DNA of 64,000 nt from an uncultured Dehalococcoidia bacterium. Its GTDB lineage: Bacteria > Chloroflexota > Dehalococcoidia > Lucifugimonadales > UBA1123. The notes under the pieces are model-generated. The model was not told the origin of the DNA. It did no database searches and worked only from the letters and a program-made list of their open reading frames with translations. The DNA lies in assembly GCA_958296105.1 (NCBI GenBank), contig OY282441.1, positions 2,439,800-2,503,799 on the forward strand. The letters are read 5' to 3'. The position numbers and the translations under genes are program-made. Shown here piece by piece: positions 43,669-52,141 of this stretch. Numbering within the stretch: position 1 is the first letter of the stretch; the number at the start of each line of letters is the position of its first letter.

Positions 43669-45006
43669 TTACGAAAGCCTAGCCGCAAGCTCCGCAGGCA
43701 GGCTGTCTATCCCCACGCGGGTCTGTCGCATCGTGTCTCGATCTCGGATCGTGACGGCGCGGTCGTCCAGCGTGTCGAAGTCCACGGTCACGCACAGCGG
43801 CGTCCCGACCTCGTCCTGCCGCCTGTACCGTCTTCCGATACTCTGAGTGTCGTCGTACTGCACGAAGCCTCTGATCAGCCCCGAACGCTGCACCTTCTCG
43901 AACACCTCTCGCGCGGTCGGCGCCAGCCGCTCGTTTCTGGAAAGCGGCAGGACAGCGACCTTCACCGGCGCGATCTCCGGATGCAGCTTCAGCACCGTCC
44001 GAGTCTCCGTCTTGCCGGACGCCGTCGCAGCTTCTTCCTCAGTGTAGGCGTCTACGAGGAAAGTCATCACCGCGCGGTCCACTCCGGCCGAAGGCTCGAT
44101 CACGTATGGCGTTATGTGCCGATTGTTCGCTTGGTCGAAGTACGTCAGGCTCTTCCCGCTGGATTCCGTATGCGCCTTGAGGTCGAAGTCCGTCCTGTTG
44201 GCGATACCCTGAATCTCTCCCCAGCCCCAGGGATAGAGGTACTCCACGTCGTAAGTGGCTTTGGCGTAGTGCGACAACTCATCCTGCTCGTGCTGCCTGA
44301 CGCGAATTCGGCTCGGATCCACGCCCAGACCCGTGTACCATCCGACGCACTCCTCGATCCATCTCTGATGGGCTTCCTCGTCCTCGCCCGGCGCTACGAA
44401 GTACTCGATCTCCATCATCTCGAACTCGCGGGTGCGGAAGATGAAGTTTCCCGTAGTGATCTCGTTTCTGAAGGCCTTGCCCACTTGGGCAATCCCAAAC
44501 GGCAGACGCTTTCGCGTAGCGGTCAGCACGTTGTCGAAGTTGACGAAGATACCCTGAGCCGTCTCCGGTCGCAGATACGCCTCTGAGGCTTGGCTTTCCA
44601 CCGGCCCGATCGACGTCTTGAACATGAGGTTGAACTGGCGCGCCTCGCTCAGATCTCCGCCGCAATCGGGGCAGCCTTCCCCTTCGACGTGGTCTTCCCG
44701 AAACCTGCGGCGGCACTCGCGGCACTCGACCAGCGGATCGTGGAAGCCTGCCACGTGACCGCTGGCCCTCCATACGTCAGGGTGCATCAGGATCGCCGCG
44801 TCCAGCCCCACGATGTCGTCGCGACCCCAAACGAACGTCCGCCACCAAGAGTCTTTGACGTTCTTCTTCAGCTCGATTCCCAGCGGCCCATAGTCCCACG
44901 TGCTGGCGAGACCTCCATAGATCTCGCTGCTCTGGAATATGAAGCCTCTGCGCTTGCAAAGCGAGACGATCTTTTCCAAGTCGACATGGGATGCTTTCTC
45001 TGCCAT
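43669..45006 (-). CDS. glyS: Glycyl-tRNA synthetase (alpha2 type)
   Basis: A 445-residue class II synthetase. Motif 2 is around GKAFRNEITTGNFIFRTREFEM and motif 3 around PYVIEPSAGVDRAVM. The N-terminal FIFQSSEIYGGLASTWDYGPLG is diagnostic. A zinc-binding insertion is visible as CRECRRRF...CPDCGG. The C-terminal anticodon domain begins at KVAVLPLSRNE. No T-box is seen upstream. It is single-chain, unlike the GlyQ/GlyS tetramer of E. coli. Confidence 0.95.
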   Translation of the reverse strand: MAEKASHVDLEKIVSLCKRRGFIFQSSEIYGGLASTWDYGPLGIELKKNVKDSWWRTFVWGRDDIVGLDAAILMHPDVWRASGHVAGFHDPLVECRECRRRFREDHVEGEGCPDCGGDLSEARQFNLMFKTSIGPVESQASEAYLRPETAQGIFVNFDNVLTATRKRLPFGIAQVGKAFRNEITTGNFIFRTREFEMMEIEYFVAPGEDEEAHQRWIEECVGWYTGLGVDPSRIRVRQHEQDELSHYAKATYDVEYLYPWGWGEIQGIANRTDFDLKAHTESSGKSLTYFDQANNRHITPYVIEPSAGVDRAVMTFLVDAYTEEEAATASGKTETRTVLKLHPEIAPVKVAVLPLSRNERLAPTAREVFEKVQRSGLIRGFVQYDDTQSIGRRYRRQDEVGTPLCVTVDFDTLDDRAVTIRDRDTMRQTRVGIDSLPAELAARLS

Positions 45007-45219
45007 TGCTGCCCCTACGAATTGAGAATGGTCAATTGAGGATAGAGGGTCGAACCAGCGCGAAGCAAGTGACGCGCCGAGTAGGTGGGAGAGCCCTCTG
45101 GCCCGCTGGCTTGGGCTGATGGCAGCGTACTCGGCTGTCCGACGCGTCGGTAAGAGTTCTTGTACGCTCTTGTACGCAGGTATCCCGTGTGTCTGCCCGC
45201 GAGCGCCAGCCGCGTCAGC
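45007..45219. other. Gap between glyS and the coiled-coil array
   Basis: 213 bases with no convincing gene, tRNA or T-box. A GGTTCGACCC-like string on the minus strand near 45050 looks like a tRNA TΨC arm, but no cloverleaf can be built around it. Confidence 0.4.
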
Positions 45220-45489
45220 TCAGCGCGACGCCCGTTCGAACAGCGCCTCTCTCAACCCATCGAGCAGCCCTTCCAGCCTGGCCTGCCGCTGTTCCAGCCC
45301 ACCCATGCGCTCATCCAGCTGGGTGAATCGCGCGTCCTGCTGAGCGAAGCGCGCGTCCTGTTGAGCGAAGCGCTCGTCCATCCGCGTTTCCATCCGCTCG
45401 ATTCGTCTGAGAACTATCTGAAACATCGTCAGCATCGTACCTCCCAGCGCGATGCCTACGGCGACAATAGCTATCATCTCAGGAGTCAT
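45220..45489 (-). CDS. Membrane coiled-coil protein, paralogue 1 of 4
   Basis: An 89-residue protein: N-terminal helix MTPEMIAIVAVGIALGGTML, then METRMDERFAQQDARFAQQD, TQLDERMGGLEQRQARLEGL and a conserved end LREALFERASR. The repeated unit here is seven residues (DARFAQQ), shorter than in the others. Function unknown; the layout is a membrane anchor plus an oligomerising stalk. The ATG follows GAGGAGAAG. First of four tandem copies read toward glyS. Confidence 0.8.
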   Translation of the reverse strand: MTPEMIAIVAVGIALGGTMLTMFQIVLRRIERMETRMDERFAQQDARFAQQDARFTQLDERMGGLEQRQARLEGLLDGLREALFERASR

Positions 45490-45656
45490 GGATCGACTTC
45501 TCCTCGATCAGATTGTGGCACACGGCTTGCGGCGGGCGTTTTCGAGGATATACTCTCAAGGGTTTCAGCGCTGTTTCATCACAGTGGCGGGCGGTCATGC
45601 GGCGGCATCATGCCGATGCCCGAAGTCATCCCCGTCGTCATCGAGCATCATTGATC

Positions 45657-46004
45657 TCAGCGCCGCACCCGTTCGAAAAGCGCCTCCCTCAACCCATCGA
45701 GCAGCCCTTCCAGCCTGGCCTGTCGCTGTTCCAGCCCACCCATGCGCTCATCCAACTGGGTGAAGCGCGCGTCCTGTCGAGCGAAGCGCTCGTCGATGCG
45801 CGCGTCCTGTTGAGCGAAGCGCTCGTTAATACGCGCGTCCTGCTGAGCGAAGCGCTCGTCGATGCGCGCGTCCTGTTGAGCGAAGCGCTCGTCCATCCGC
45901 GTTTCCAGCCGCTCGATTCGTCTGAGAACTATCTGAAACATGGTCAGCATCGTGCCTCCCAGCGCGATGCCTACGGCGATAATGGCTATCATCTCAGGAG
46001 TCAT
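45657..46004 (-). CDS. Membrane coiled-coil protein, paralogue 2 of 4
   Basis: A 115-residue paralogue with the same N-terminal helix and C-terminal LREALFERVRR. Its stalk has four 11-residue units of the form DERFAQQDARI (one NERFAQQDARI, one DERFARQDARF), the largest number in the array. An 11-residue (hendecad) period is compatible with a near-straight coiled coil. GAGGAGAAG precedes the ATG at 46004. Confidence 0.8.
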   Translation of the reverse strand: MTPEMIAIIAVGIALGGTMLTMFQIVLRRIERLETRMDERFAQQDARIDERFAQQDARINERFAQQDARIDERFARQDARFTQLDERMGGLEQRQARLEGLLDGLREALFERVRR

Positions 46005-46169
46005 GGATCGCTTCTCCTCGATCCGATTGTAGCACACGGCTTGCGGCGGGTGTTTTCGAGAATATACTCCAAGGGCTTCAGCACTGTTTCGTCACAGTGG
46101 CGGGCGATCATGCGGCGGCATCATGGCGATGCCCGAAGTCATCCCCGTAGTCATAGAGCATCACTGATC

Positions 46170-46484
46170 TCAGCGCCGCACCCGTTCGAAAAGCGCCTCC
46201 CTCAACCCATCGAGCAGCCCTTCCAGCCTAGCCTGTCGCTGTTCCAGCCCACCCATGCGCTCATCCAGCTGAGTGAATCGCGCGTCCTGTCGAGCGAAGC
46301 GTTCGTCGATGCGCGCGTCCTGCTGAGCGAAGCGTTCGTCGATGCGCGCATCCTGTTGAGCGAAGCGCTCGTCCACCCGCGTTTCCAGCCGCTCGATTCG
46401 TCTGAGAACTATCTGAAACATGGTCAGCATCGTGCCTCCCAGCGCGATGCCTACGGCGATAATGGCTATCATCTCAGGAGTCAT
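46170..46484 (-). CDS. Membrane coiled-coil protein, paralogue 3 of 4
   Basis: A 104-residue paralogue with three DERFAxQDARx units between LETRV and TQLDERMGG. N- and C-terminal parts and the upstream region (GAGGAGAATTCGATCC) match the other copies almost exactly, so only the stalk length differs. Confidence 0.8.
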   Translation of the reverse strand: MTPEMIAIIAVGIALGGTMLTMFQIVLRRIERLETRVDERFAQQDARIDERFAQQDARIDERFARQDARFTQLDERMGGLEQRQARLEGLLDGLREALFERVRR

Positions 46485-46652
46485 GGATCGAATTCTCCTC
46501 GATCAGATTGTGGCACACGGCTTGCGGCGGGTATTTTCGAGGATATACTCCCGAGGGTTTCAGCGCTGTTTCATCACAGTGGCGGGCGGTCATGCGGCGG
46601 CATCATAGCGATGTCCGACAGTCATCCCCGTAGTCATAGAGCATCACTGCTC

Positions 46653-46922
46653 TCAGCGCCGCACTCGTTCGAACAGCGCCTCCCTCAACCCATCGAGCAG
46701 TCCTTCCAGCATGGCCTGCCGCTGTTCCAGCCCGCCCATGCGCTCATCCAGCTGAGTGAATCGCGCATCCTGCTGAGCAAAGCGCTCGTCCTGTTGGGCG
46801 AAGCGCTCGTCCATCCGCGTTTCCAGCCGCTCGATGCGTCTGAGAACTATCTGAAACATCGTCAGCATCGTGCCTCCCAGCGCGATGCCTACGGCGATAA
46901 TAGCTATCATCTCAGGAGTCAT
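46653..46922 (-). CDS. Membrane coiled-coil protein, paralogue 4 of 4
   Basis: An 89-residue paralogue: METRMDERFAQQDERFAQQD, then TQLDERMGG and LREALFERVRR. The ATG at 46922 is favoured by GAGGAGAAG and by identity with the other copies; an open extension to 46997 is not shared by them. It is first in the direction of transcription. Confidence 0.8.
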   Translation of the reverse strand: MTPEMIAIIAVGIALGGTMLTMFQIVLRRIERLETRMDERFAQQDERFAQQDARFTQLDERMGGLEQRQAMLEGLLDGLREALFERVRR

Positions 46923-47082
46923 GGATCGACTTCTCCTCGATCCGATTTTACCACACAGCTTGCGAGGGCGAACTCTATCCGGTTCCGATCTTCGCACAGG
47001 GCGCGCTTGGGTTCCATCGGCTGCGCAATGCGTATGACATGCTCGAAGAGCCTGCGCCTGCGCTCATGTCCAATTCTCGAGC

Positions 47083-49986
47083 TTACAGCGCGTCCGCCAG
47101 CACCTCTGCCAGATGCCGCGCGCGCTTGCCCGTGCCGTGGGCTATCTGCTGGCGGCAGGAGACGCCCTCGGCCACTACTGCGAAATCGCCCCTCTGTTCG
47201 CGGATGGCGGGGAACAGGCTCATCTCGCCTATCTGCATGGATATGTCGTAATGCTCCGCCTCGTATCCGAAGCTGCCCGCCATGCCGCAGCAGCCGGAAG
47301 TTATCTCCGTCGTCTCGCAGCCTTCGATGGCTTTCAGCACGTTCATCGCCGCTCCGGTCCCGACCAGCGCCTTCTGGTGACAGTGACCGTGCAGCATGAC
47401 CCTGTCCGGCAGCTTGGATCCGTCCAGCTCGATCTCCGCCCCCTGCGACATGGCGTACTCTACGAACTGCTCCACCAGCATCGTGTTGGCGGCTATGGCC
47501 TTCGCCTTCGAGGCGTTCACGCCGCTGAGATCGGTGTAGTCGTCTGCGAAGCTGAGGATGCAGCTGGGTTCGATGCCGACCAGCTTCGCGCCTGACTCGA
47601 CGTAGCCGTGCAGACGCTCCACGTTGAAGCGCGCGTTCGCCCGCGCCCTGTCCATCATGCCCTTCGAGAGCATCGGGCGGCCGCAGCACCTGACTTTGGG
47701 AACGATCACCTGATAGCCGAGCGCCTCGATCACCTTGACGGCTGCCCTTCCAAGCTCGGGGTGGTTGTAGTTGGTGAACGTGTCCGGGAATAGGACGGCC
47801 GCGCCGCGCCGGTTGGCAGACTCCGGCGAGCCGCCCCGCGCCCTGAACCACTGCTCGAACGTCTGGCTGGCGAACGGCGGCAGCTCGCGGCGGCGGTCGA
47901 TGCCCAAGTTGGCCTCGATCATGCGCCGCGCCGCGGGCAGCCTGTTCATCCAGTTGGATACGGGGGCGAAGAACGCGCCGATCCTGCTGACCGTGGCGAT
48001 GTTGCCGAATAGCTGGCTGCGCGCCGAATAGCCGTTCGCCTTGTGGTACTGGTTCAGGAACTCGTACTTCAGCTTCGCCATGTCCACGTTGGAAGGACAC
48101 TCCGCGGCGCAGCCCTTGCACTCCAGGCACAGATCGAGAACGTCGTAGAGCCGCTTCTCGCCGAGCGCGCCGGCGGGCAGCGCGCCGGACATCGCCGCCC
48201 TCAGTGCGTTGGCTCTGCCGCGCGTGGAATGCTCCTCCTCGCGCGTGACCATGTAGGACGGGCACATCGTGCCGCCCAGCGTCTTGCGGCACGCGCCCTG
48301 TCCGTTGCACATCTCGATGCCGTGCGCGAAGCTGCCCTCCTGCGCGAAGGCGAATCCGGTATTCAGCCGCGCCGGGCTGTACTCCGGGCCGATTCGCAGG
48401 TTCTCCGTCATGGGCTGGGCGTCGACGATCTTGCCCGGGTTCATAATCGAGTCGGGGTCGAAGGCGCGCTTGACTTCGCGGAACGCTCCGTACAGCCGCT
48501 CGCCGAACATCTTGCGGTTGAACCAGCTTCGGACGAGTCCGTCCCCGTGTTCGCCGCTCATGGAGCCGCCGTACTCCATCACCAGATCGCCGACCTCCTC
48601 GGCGATGGATACCATGCGCTCGACTCCCTCGCTGTCCTTCAGGTTTATGAGCGGTCGGATGTGCAGACAGCCCACGCTGGCGTGGCCATAGTATCCCGCC
48701 TGCGTGCCGTTGGACGTCACGATATCATCGAACTTGCGAACGAAGTCGGGCAGATGCTCGGGGGCGACGGCGCAGTCCTCCACGAACGGCAGCGGCTTGG
48801 CGTCTCCGGGAACGTTCATCATCAGGCCCAGCCCCGCCTTGCGAACGTCCCATACCTTCGCCTGATCCTGCGGGCGCGTCAGCTTGAGGAAGGCGTATCC
48901 AAGACCCCTGCGCGCGAACGAATCCTCCAGATGATCCATCTTGGAGATCACCTCGCCCTCGGAGTCGCCCGCGATCTCGATGGCAAGCAGGGCCTCGGGG
49001 TCGCCGTCTATGAAGTCGGTGATGCGCGAGTAGGCGAGGTTCGACTTGGCCTGTCTGATGATCATGGATCCGATAAGCTCGACGGCGGCGGGCTGAAGCT
49101 CCAGAGCTACTATGGTGGCGTCCATGGACTCTATGAGATCGTTGCAGTGCAGCACGCCCAGCCCGGTGACCTTGGGCCTTGGAACCAGCTTCAGCTTGGC
49201 TTCGGTGATCGTTACGAGCGTACCCTCGGATCCGACCACGAAGCGCGCCATGTCGAAGCCCATGCCGCCGACGAACTCGTCCAGATTGTAGCCGGAGACG
49301 CGGCGCTGGATCTTCGGGTAGCGCGCTATGATCTCGTCTCGGTTGGCATCGCCTATCTCGAACAGGCGACGGTAGATGTCGCCTTCCAGCCCCTCGCCGC
49401 GCATCCGCGCTTCGAGCTGAGAGCCGTCCAGCGCGCCGAAGCGCGTGGGCTTGCCGTTGGAAAGCACAACGTCCAGCTCGTGAACGTTGTCGACCGTCTT
49501 GCCCCACATGATGGAGTGCGCGCCGCAGGAGTTGTTGCCCAGCGCGCCGCCGACGTTGCCCCTGTTGGAAGTCGAAGGGTCCGGCGCGAACAGCAGGCCG
49601 CTGTCCCGTATCTGCTGGTTGAGAACGTCCAGCACTATGCCGGGCTGCGCGCGAACCCACTGCTCTTCGCGGTTCAGCTCGACCACGCTGTTCATGTACT
49701 TGGAGAAGTCCATGACGATCGAGTGTCCTACGGTCTGACCGCCGAGGCTGGTGCCGCCGCCCCTTGGAAGGACGGATACGCCATGCCTGTTCGCGGTTTC
49801 GACTACGGCGATCACGTCTTCCGCGCTGCGCGGGATGACCACGCCCACCGGCTCGATCTCGTAGATGCTCGCGTCCGTGGAGTAGAGTACGCGGCTCATC
49901 TTGTCGAATCTGACTTCACCCGATACCAGCCGATTTAGCTCCTCGACCATCTCCCTAGTATCTGATTCGGTCGCCTGAGCTGCCAT
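47083..49986 (-). CDS. FAD-linked oxidase / 4Fe-4S / CCG-domain fusion dehydrogenase
   Basis: A 967-residue protein joining a GlcD-type flavin domain (PRGGGTSLGGQTVGHSIVMD, near residues 75-95) and its C-terminal cap to a ferredoxin-like region (CLECKGCAAECPSNVDMAKL) and GlpC-type CCG domains (RCCGRPMLSKG, GCCGMAGSFGYEAEHYD). This architecture matches bacterial D-lactate/D-2-hydroxyglutarate dehydrogenases such as YdiJ, passing electrons from a 2-hydroxyacid to the membrane pool. The substrate is not determined. One of the longest genes in the window, with no fused or adjacent partner. Confidence 0.88.
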   Translation of the reverse strand: MAAQATESDTREMVEELNRLVSGEVRFDKMSRVLYSTDASIYEIEPVGVVIPRSAEDVIAVVETANRHGVSVLPRGGGTSLGGQTVGHSIVMDFSKYMNSVVELNREEQWVRAQPGIVLDVLNQQIRDSGLLFAPDPSTSNRGNVGGALGNNSCGAHSIMWGKTVDNVHELDVVLSNGKPTRFGALDGSQLEARMRGEGLEGDIYRRLFEIGDANRDEIIARYPKIQRRVSGYNLDEFVGGMGFDMARFVVGSEGTLVTITEAKLKLVPRPKVTGLGVLHCNDLIESMDATIVALELQPAAVELIGSMIIRQAKSNLAYSRITDFIDGDPEALLAIEIAGDSEGEVISKMDHLEDSFARRGLGYAFLKLTRPQDQAKVWDVRKAGLGLMMNVPGDAKPLPFVEDCAVAPEHLPDFVRKFDDIVTSNGTQAGYYGHASVGCLHIRPLINLKDSEGVERMVSIAEEVGDLVMEYGGSMSGEHGDGLVRSWFNRKMFGERLYGAFREVKRAFDPDSIMNPGKIVDAQPMTENLRIGPEYSPARLNTGFAFAQEGSFAHGIEMCNGQGACRKTLGGTMCPSYMVTREEEHSTRGRANALRAAMSGALPAGALGEKRLYDVLDLCLECKGCAAECPSNVDMAKLKYEFLNQYHKANGYSARSQLFGNIATVSRIGAFFAPVSNWMNRLPAARRMIEANLGIDRRRELPPFASQTFEQWFRARGGSPESANRRGAAVLFPDTFTNYNHPELGRAAVKVIEALGYQVIVPKVRCCGRPMLSKGMMDRARANARFNVERLHGYVESGAKLVGIEPSCILSFADDYTDLSGVNASKAKAIAANTMLVEQFVEYAMSQGAEIELDGSKLPDRVMLHGHCHQKALVGTGAAMNVLKAIEGCETTEITSGCCGMAGSFGYEAEHYDISMQIGEMSLFPAIREQRGDFAVVAEGVSCRQQIAHGTGKRARHLAEVLADAL

Positions 49987-50087
49987 TCGCTTCCCCCTGC
50001 CATCTGATTGGGCGCCGACTTACGGGCGGAAGGCGCGCTCAGAGTATGATACGGGTTGGAAGTGAATAAAGAGAAGCCAGCCAAAAC

Positions 50088-50113
50088 AGAAAACTGCGGA
50101 AGCGCAGTTTTCT
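50088..50113 (-). terminator. Intrinsic terminator of the GreA-like gene
   Basis: Minus strand AGAAAACTGCG-CTTC-CGCAGTTTTCT, an 11-bp perfect stem with a 4-base loop followed by GTTTTGG, 61 bases past the stop. Confidence 0.75.
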
Positions 50114-50173
50114 AGGGGTGAAGGGAGGGGTGGGAGTAAGAGACGCCCCGCGCAAAGACGACGAGGCGGAGGT

Positions 50174-50977
50174 TCAGGAGATGGTGATTATCCTGTACCT
50201 CGCCGCTCCCCTGGGGGTTTCGACGCCCACCTCGTGGCCGGCTGCCCTGCCGAGCAGCGCCTTGCCTATGGGCGAAACGTCCGATATCTTGCGATCCAAG
50301 GGGCTGGCCTCCGAGGCGCTGACCACCGTGTAGGTTGCCCTGCGCCCGGATGCCATCTCCTGAACGTCGACGACGGTGCCGAGTTTGACGGTCAGAGATC
50401 GGCTGGGGTCGTTGGCGTCGATCACCACGGCGCTGTTGAGGATGAACTCGATGTCCCTTATTCGGGATACGACTCTGCCCTGATCCTCTCGGGCGGCTTC
50501 GAGCGGCGCGTTTTCTCGGACGTCCTTGTCCGCCGCCGCCTTCTGTATGGCGTCAGAAAGCTGTGGGAGGCGACTCTTGAGATCACGCAGCTCGTTGACC
50601 AGCTGCTCGTGACCCTCGGCAGTCAGCTGTGTCTGTGTCTCCTCCTGCACGACGCCCTGTCCGGAACGGGTCTTGGGCTTGCGCGCCCTCACGTGCTGGG
50701 CGAGTCTGACTTCGATTATCCCCTTCTTGAACGCAAAGGTCAGGAACTTTCTCACCTCCTGGAGCCTTGCGGCTGCTTGGGGTCTCGTTCCTGTCCCTGC
50801 GACGCTGTCCGCGTAGTCGCCGATGACCGATGGGGATATGTCGGCGATAATCCGATTGGGGCCGCACCAGCTTACGAATCGCTGAAGCTCGTGCGTTTCG
50901 TCTTTGTTGTCCCCCTTCTTCTGTGAAACATATTCGCCAACGGTCTGAAGGAGGGTGGCATGTCTATTAGGTTCCAC
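50174..50977 (-). CDS. GreA/GreB-family transcription factor with an integrase-like N-terminal domain
   Basis: A 267-residue protein. Residues about 115-267 are a Gre factor: coiled coil with the acidic tip DKDVRENAPLEAAREDQ (the D and E needed to activate RNA polymerase backtrack cleavage are kept), then the C-terminal FKBP-like domain ending VSPIGKALLGRAAGHEV. Residues 1-100 (ELQRFVSWCGPNRIIADISP, PQAAARLQEVRKFLTFAFKK) resemble the SAM-like core-binding domain of tyrosine recombinases, without any catalytic domain. GTG start at 50977 with AGAGG upstream. Confidence 0.82.
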   Translation of the reverse strand: MEPNRHATLLQTVGEYVSQKKGDNKDETHELQRFVSWCGPNRIIADISPSVIGDYADSVAGTGTRPQAAARLQEVRKFLTFAFKKGIIEVRLAQHVRARKPKTRSGQGVVQEETQTQLTAEGHEQLVNELRDLKSRLPQLSDAIQKAAADKDVRENAPLEAAREDQGRVVSRIRDIEFILNSAVVIDANDPSRSLTVKLGTVVDVQEMASGRRATYTVVSASEASPLDRKISDVSPIGKALLGRAAGHEVGVETPRGAARYRIITIS

Positions 50978-51011
50978 AGTCGGCTACCTCTCACACAAAG
51001 GTTACGTGGCA

Positions 51012-51040
51012 ATGGTACGCAAAACCCAAAGGCATGTCAA
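51012..51040 (-). promoter_or_regulatory. Promoter of the GreA-like gene
   Basis: Minus strand TTGACA (51040-51035), 17-base spacer, TACCAT (51017-51012). Confidence 0.65.
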
Positions 51041-51090
51041 ACGGCGCTCGTGATTTCGTGAATCCACCGTCTGCCTGCGCCTCCGGGCCG

Positions 51091-51546
51091 TTATGTGGCG
51101 ACCGATTCCATGTTGAGACCGTACTCTTCTTTCCTGAAACCCAGGCTGATGAACGTCTCCATCTTTCTTACGCCTTCTATCTGCCCTACGCTTCGCCTCA
51201 GAAACTCGCTCAGAGTGTCCAGCGACTTTAGGGTCGCCCATGCGAAGATGTCGAAGGATCCTGTGGTCACCGATACCCACGATATCTCATTCATCGCAGC
51301 TAGAGCGTCGGAAACGTAGTCTATCTTATCGGCATCGACCTGAAGGCCGATCAGCACCTGCGAATCGTATCCGATCTTGCGCGCGTCCGGCACCGCGACT
51401 ACCTTGATGAAGCCGCCCTGCATCAGTCTCTTGAGCCGCCTGCGCACGGTCTCCTCGCTGACGCCGACTTTCCTAGCTATCCCGGCGTTGGTCGAGGTTC
51501 CATCTCTCTGGAGATAAGTTGCGATTCTTATGTCGAGCCTATCCAT
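51091..51546 (-). CDS. Lrp/AsnC-family transcriptional regulator
   Basis: A 151-residue regulator: N-terminal helix-turn-helix (NAGIARKVGVSEETVRRRLKRL) and a C-terminal RAM ligand-binding domain (VLIGLQVDADKIDYVSDALA, VSVTTGSFDIFAWATLKSL). The ATG at 51546 follows GGAGGGG. It is divergent from the ABM-GMC-RACo-like genes, which it may control. A TTGACA at 51611-51606 (minus) may be its -35 box, with a 19-base spacer to TAGTGT. Confidence 0.9.
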   Translation of the reverse strand: MDRLDIRIATYLQRDGTSTNAGIARKVGVSEETVRRRLKRLMQGGFIKVVAVPDARKIGYDSQVLIGLQVDADKIDYVSDALAAMNEISWVSVTTGSFDIFAWATLKSLDTLSEFLRRSVGQIEGVRKMETFISLGFRKEEYGLNMESVAT

Positions 51547-51755
51547 CAGTCCCACCCCTCCAGTTGAATTTTTCACTCAAACACTACCGAAACGCGCTGT
51601 TTTTTGTCAAAAGTGCGTTTCACACATCCATATTGCGTCCCAAGTGGGGGACGAGACCTCGCCACAGCCTCGTTTTTCACTCTCGACGCTTCATAGTAAC
51701 ATATTTCACAATGGTCGGCGAAATCCGCCCAAGCGGGATAACGCCCTTTGCGCGA

Positions 51756-51784
51756 TTGACCGACCTCAGCGCCACTGCTAAACT
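51756..51784 (+). promoter_or_regulatory. Promoter of the ABM-GMC gene group
   Basis: TTGACC (51756-51761), 17-base spacer, TAAACT (51779-51784), 40 bases before the ABM gene. Confidence 0.65.
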
Positions 51785-51823
51785 CGCCTCCACCGAGGCG
51801 CCAACATCACGGAGGAGGGGGCG

Positions 51824-52108
51824 ATGATCGGAGTGCTGACTCACCACTGGGCGAAGCCGGACGTATTCCAGCGGGCGCGAAGGCTCCTGGACGGCAACGG
51901 AGAGGCTCAGAGCGGACACCCCGGCTTCCTGAGCCACCAGACCCTCCTGTCCAGAGAGGACCCAGCCAAGATCACCACTCTGGTCATGTGGGAAAGCAGC
52001 GAGATATATGACTCGTGGCGAGCGAGCCCGGCGCGCGCTGCGGCGATGGCGGGGGCGGATGAGCTGTGGTCGCGCCCGGCGGAGTCCGAACGCTTCGACG
52101 TGGCATGA
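51824..52108 (+). CDS. Antibiotic biosynthesis monooxygenase (ABM) domain protein
   Basis: A 94-residue single-domain alpha/beta ferredoxin-like fold. MIGVLTHHWAKPDVFQRARR, GHPGFLSHQTLLSRED and LVMWESSEIYDSWRASP follow the ABM pattern, including the W-x-S helix. Members act on small aromatics or haem, or have no known substrate. GGAGGAGGGGG precedes the ATG. It heads a same-strand group. Confidence 0.75.
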   Translation: MIGVLTHHWAKPDVFQRARRLLDGNGEAQSGHPGFLSHQTLLSREDPAKITTLVMWESSEIYDSWRASPARAAAMAGADELWSRPAESERFDVA

Positions 52109-52141
52109 CTGGCTCTGACAGAGAACAGGGGAGCTGTTGGA

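Noticed and set aside
45007-45130. T-box leader or tRNA upstream of glyS
   Set aside because: No TGGNACCGCG T-box sequence, and the GGTTCGACCC string cannot be placed in a cloverleaf.
46923-47082. Gene in the gap before the FAD/Fe-S dehydrogenase end
   Set aside because: No frame with a ribosome-binding site or recognisable sequence.
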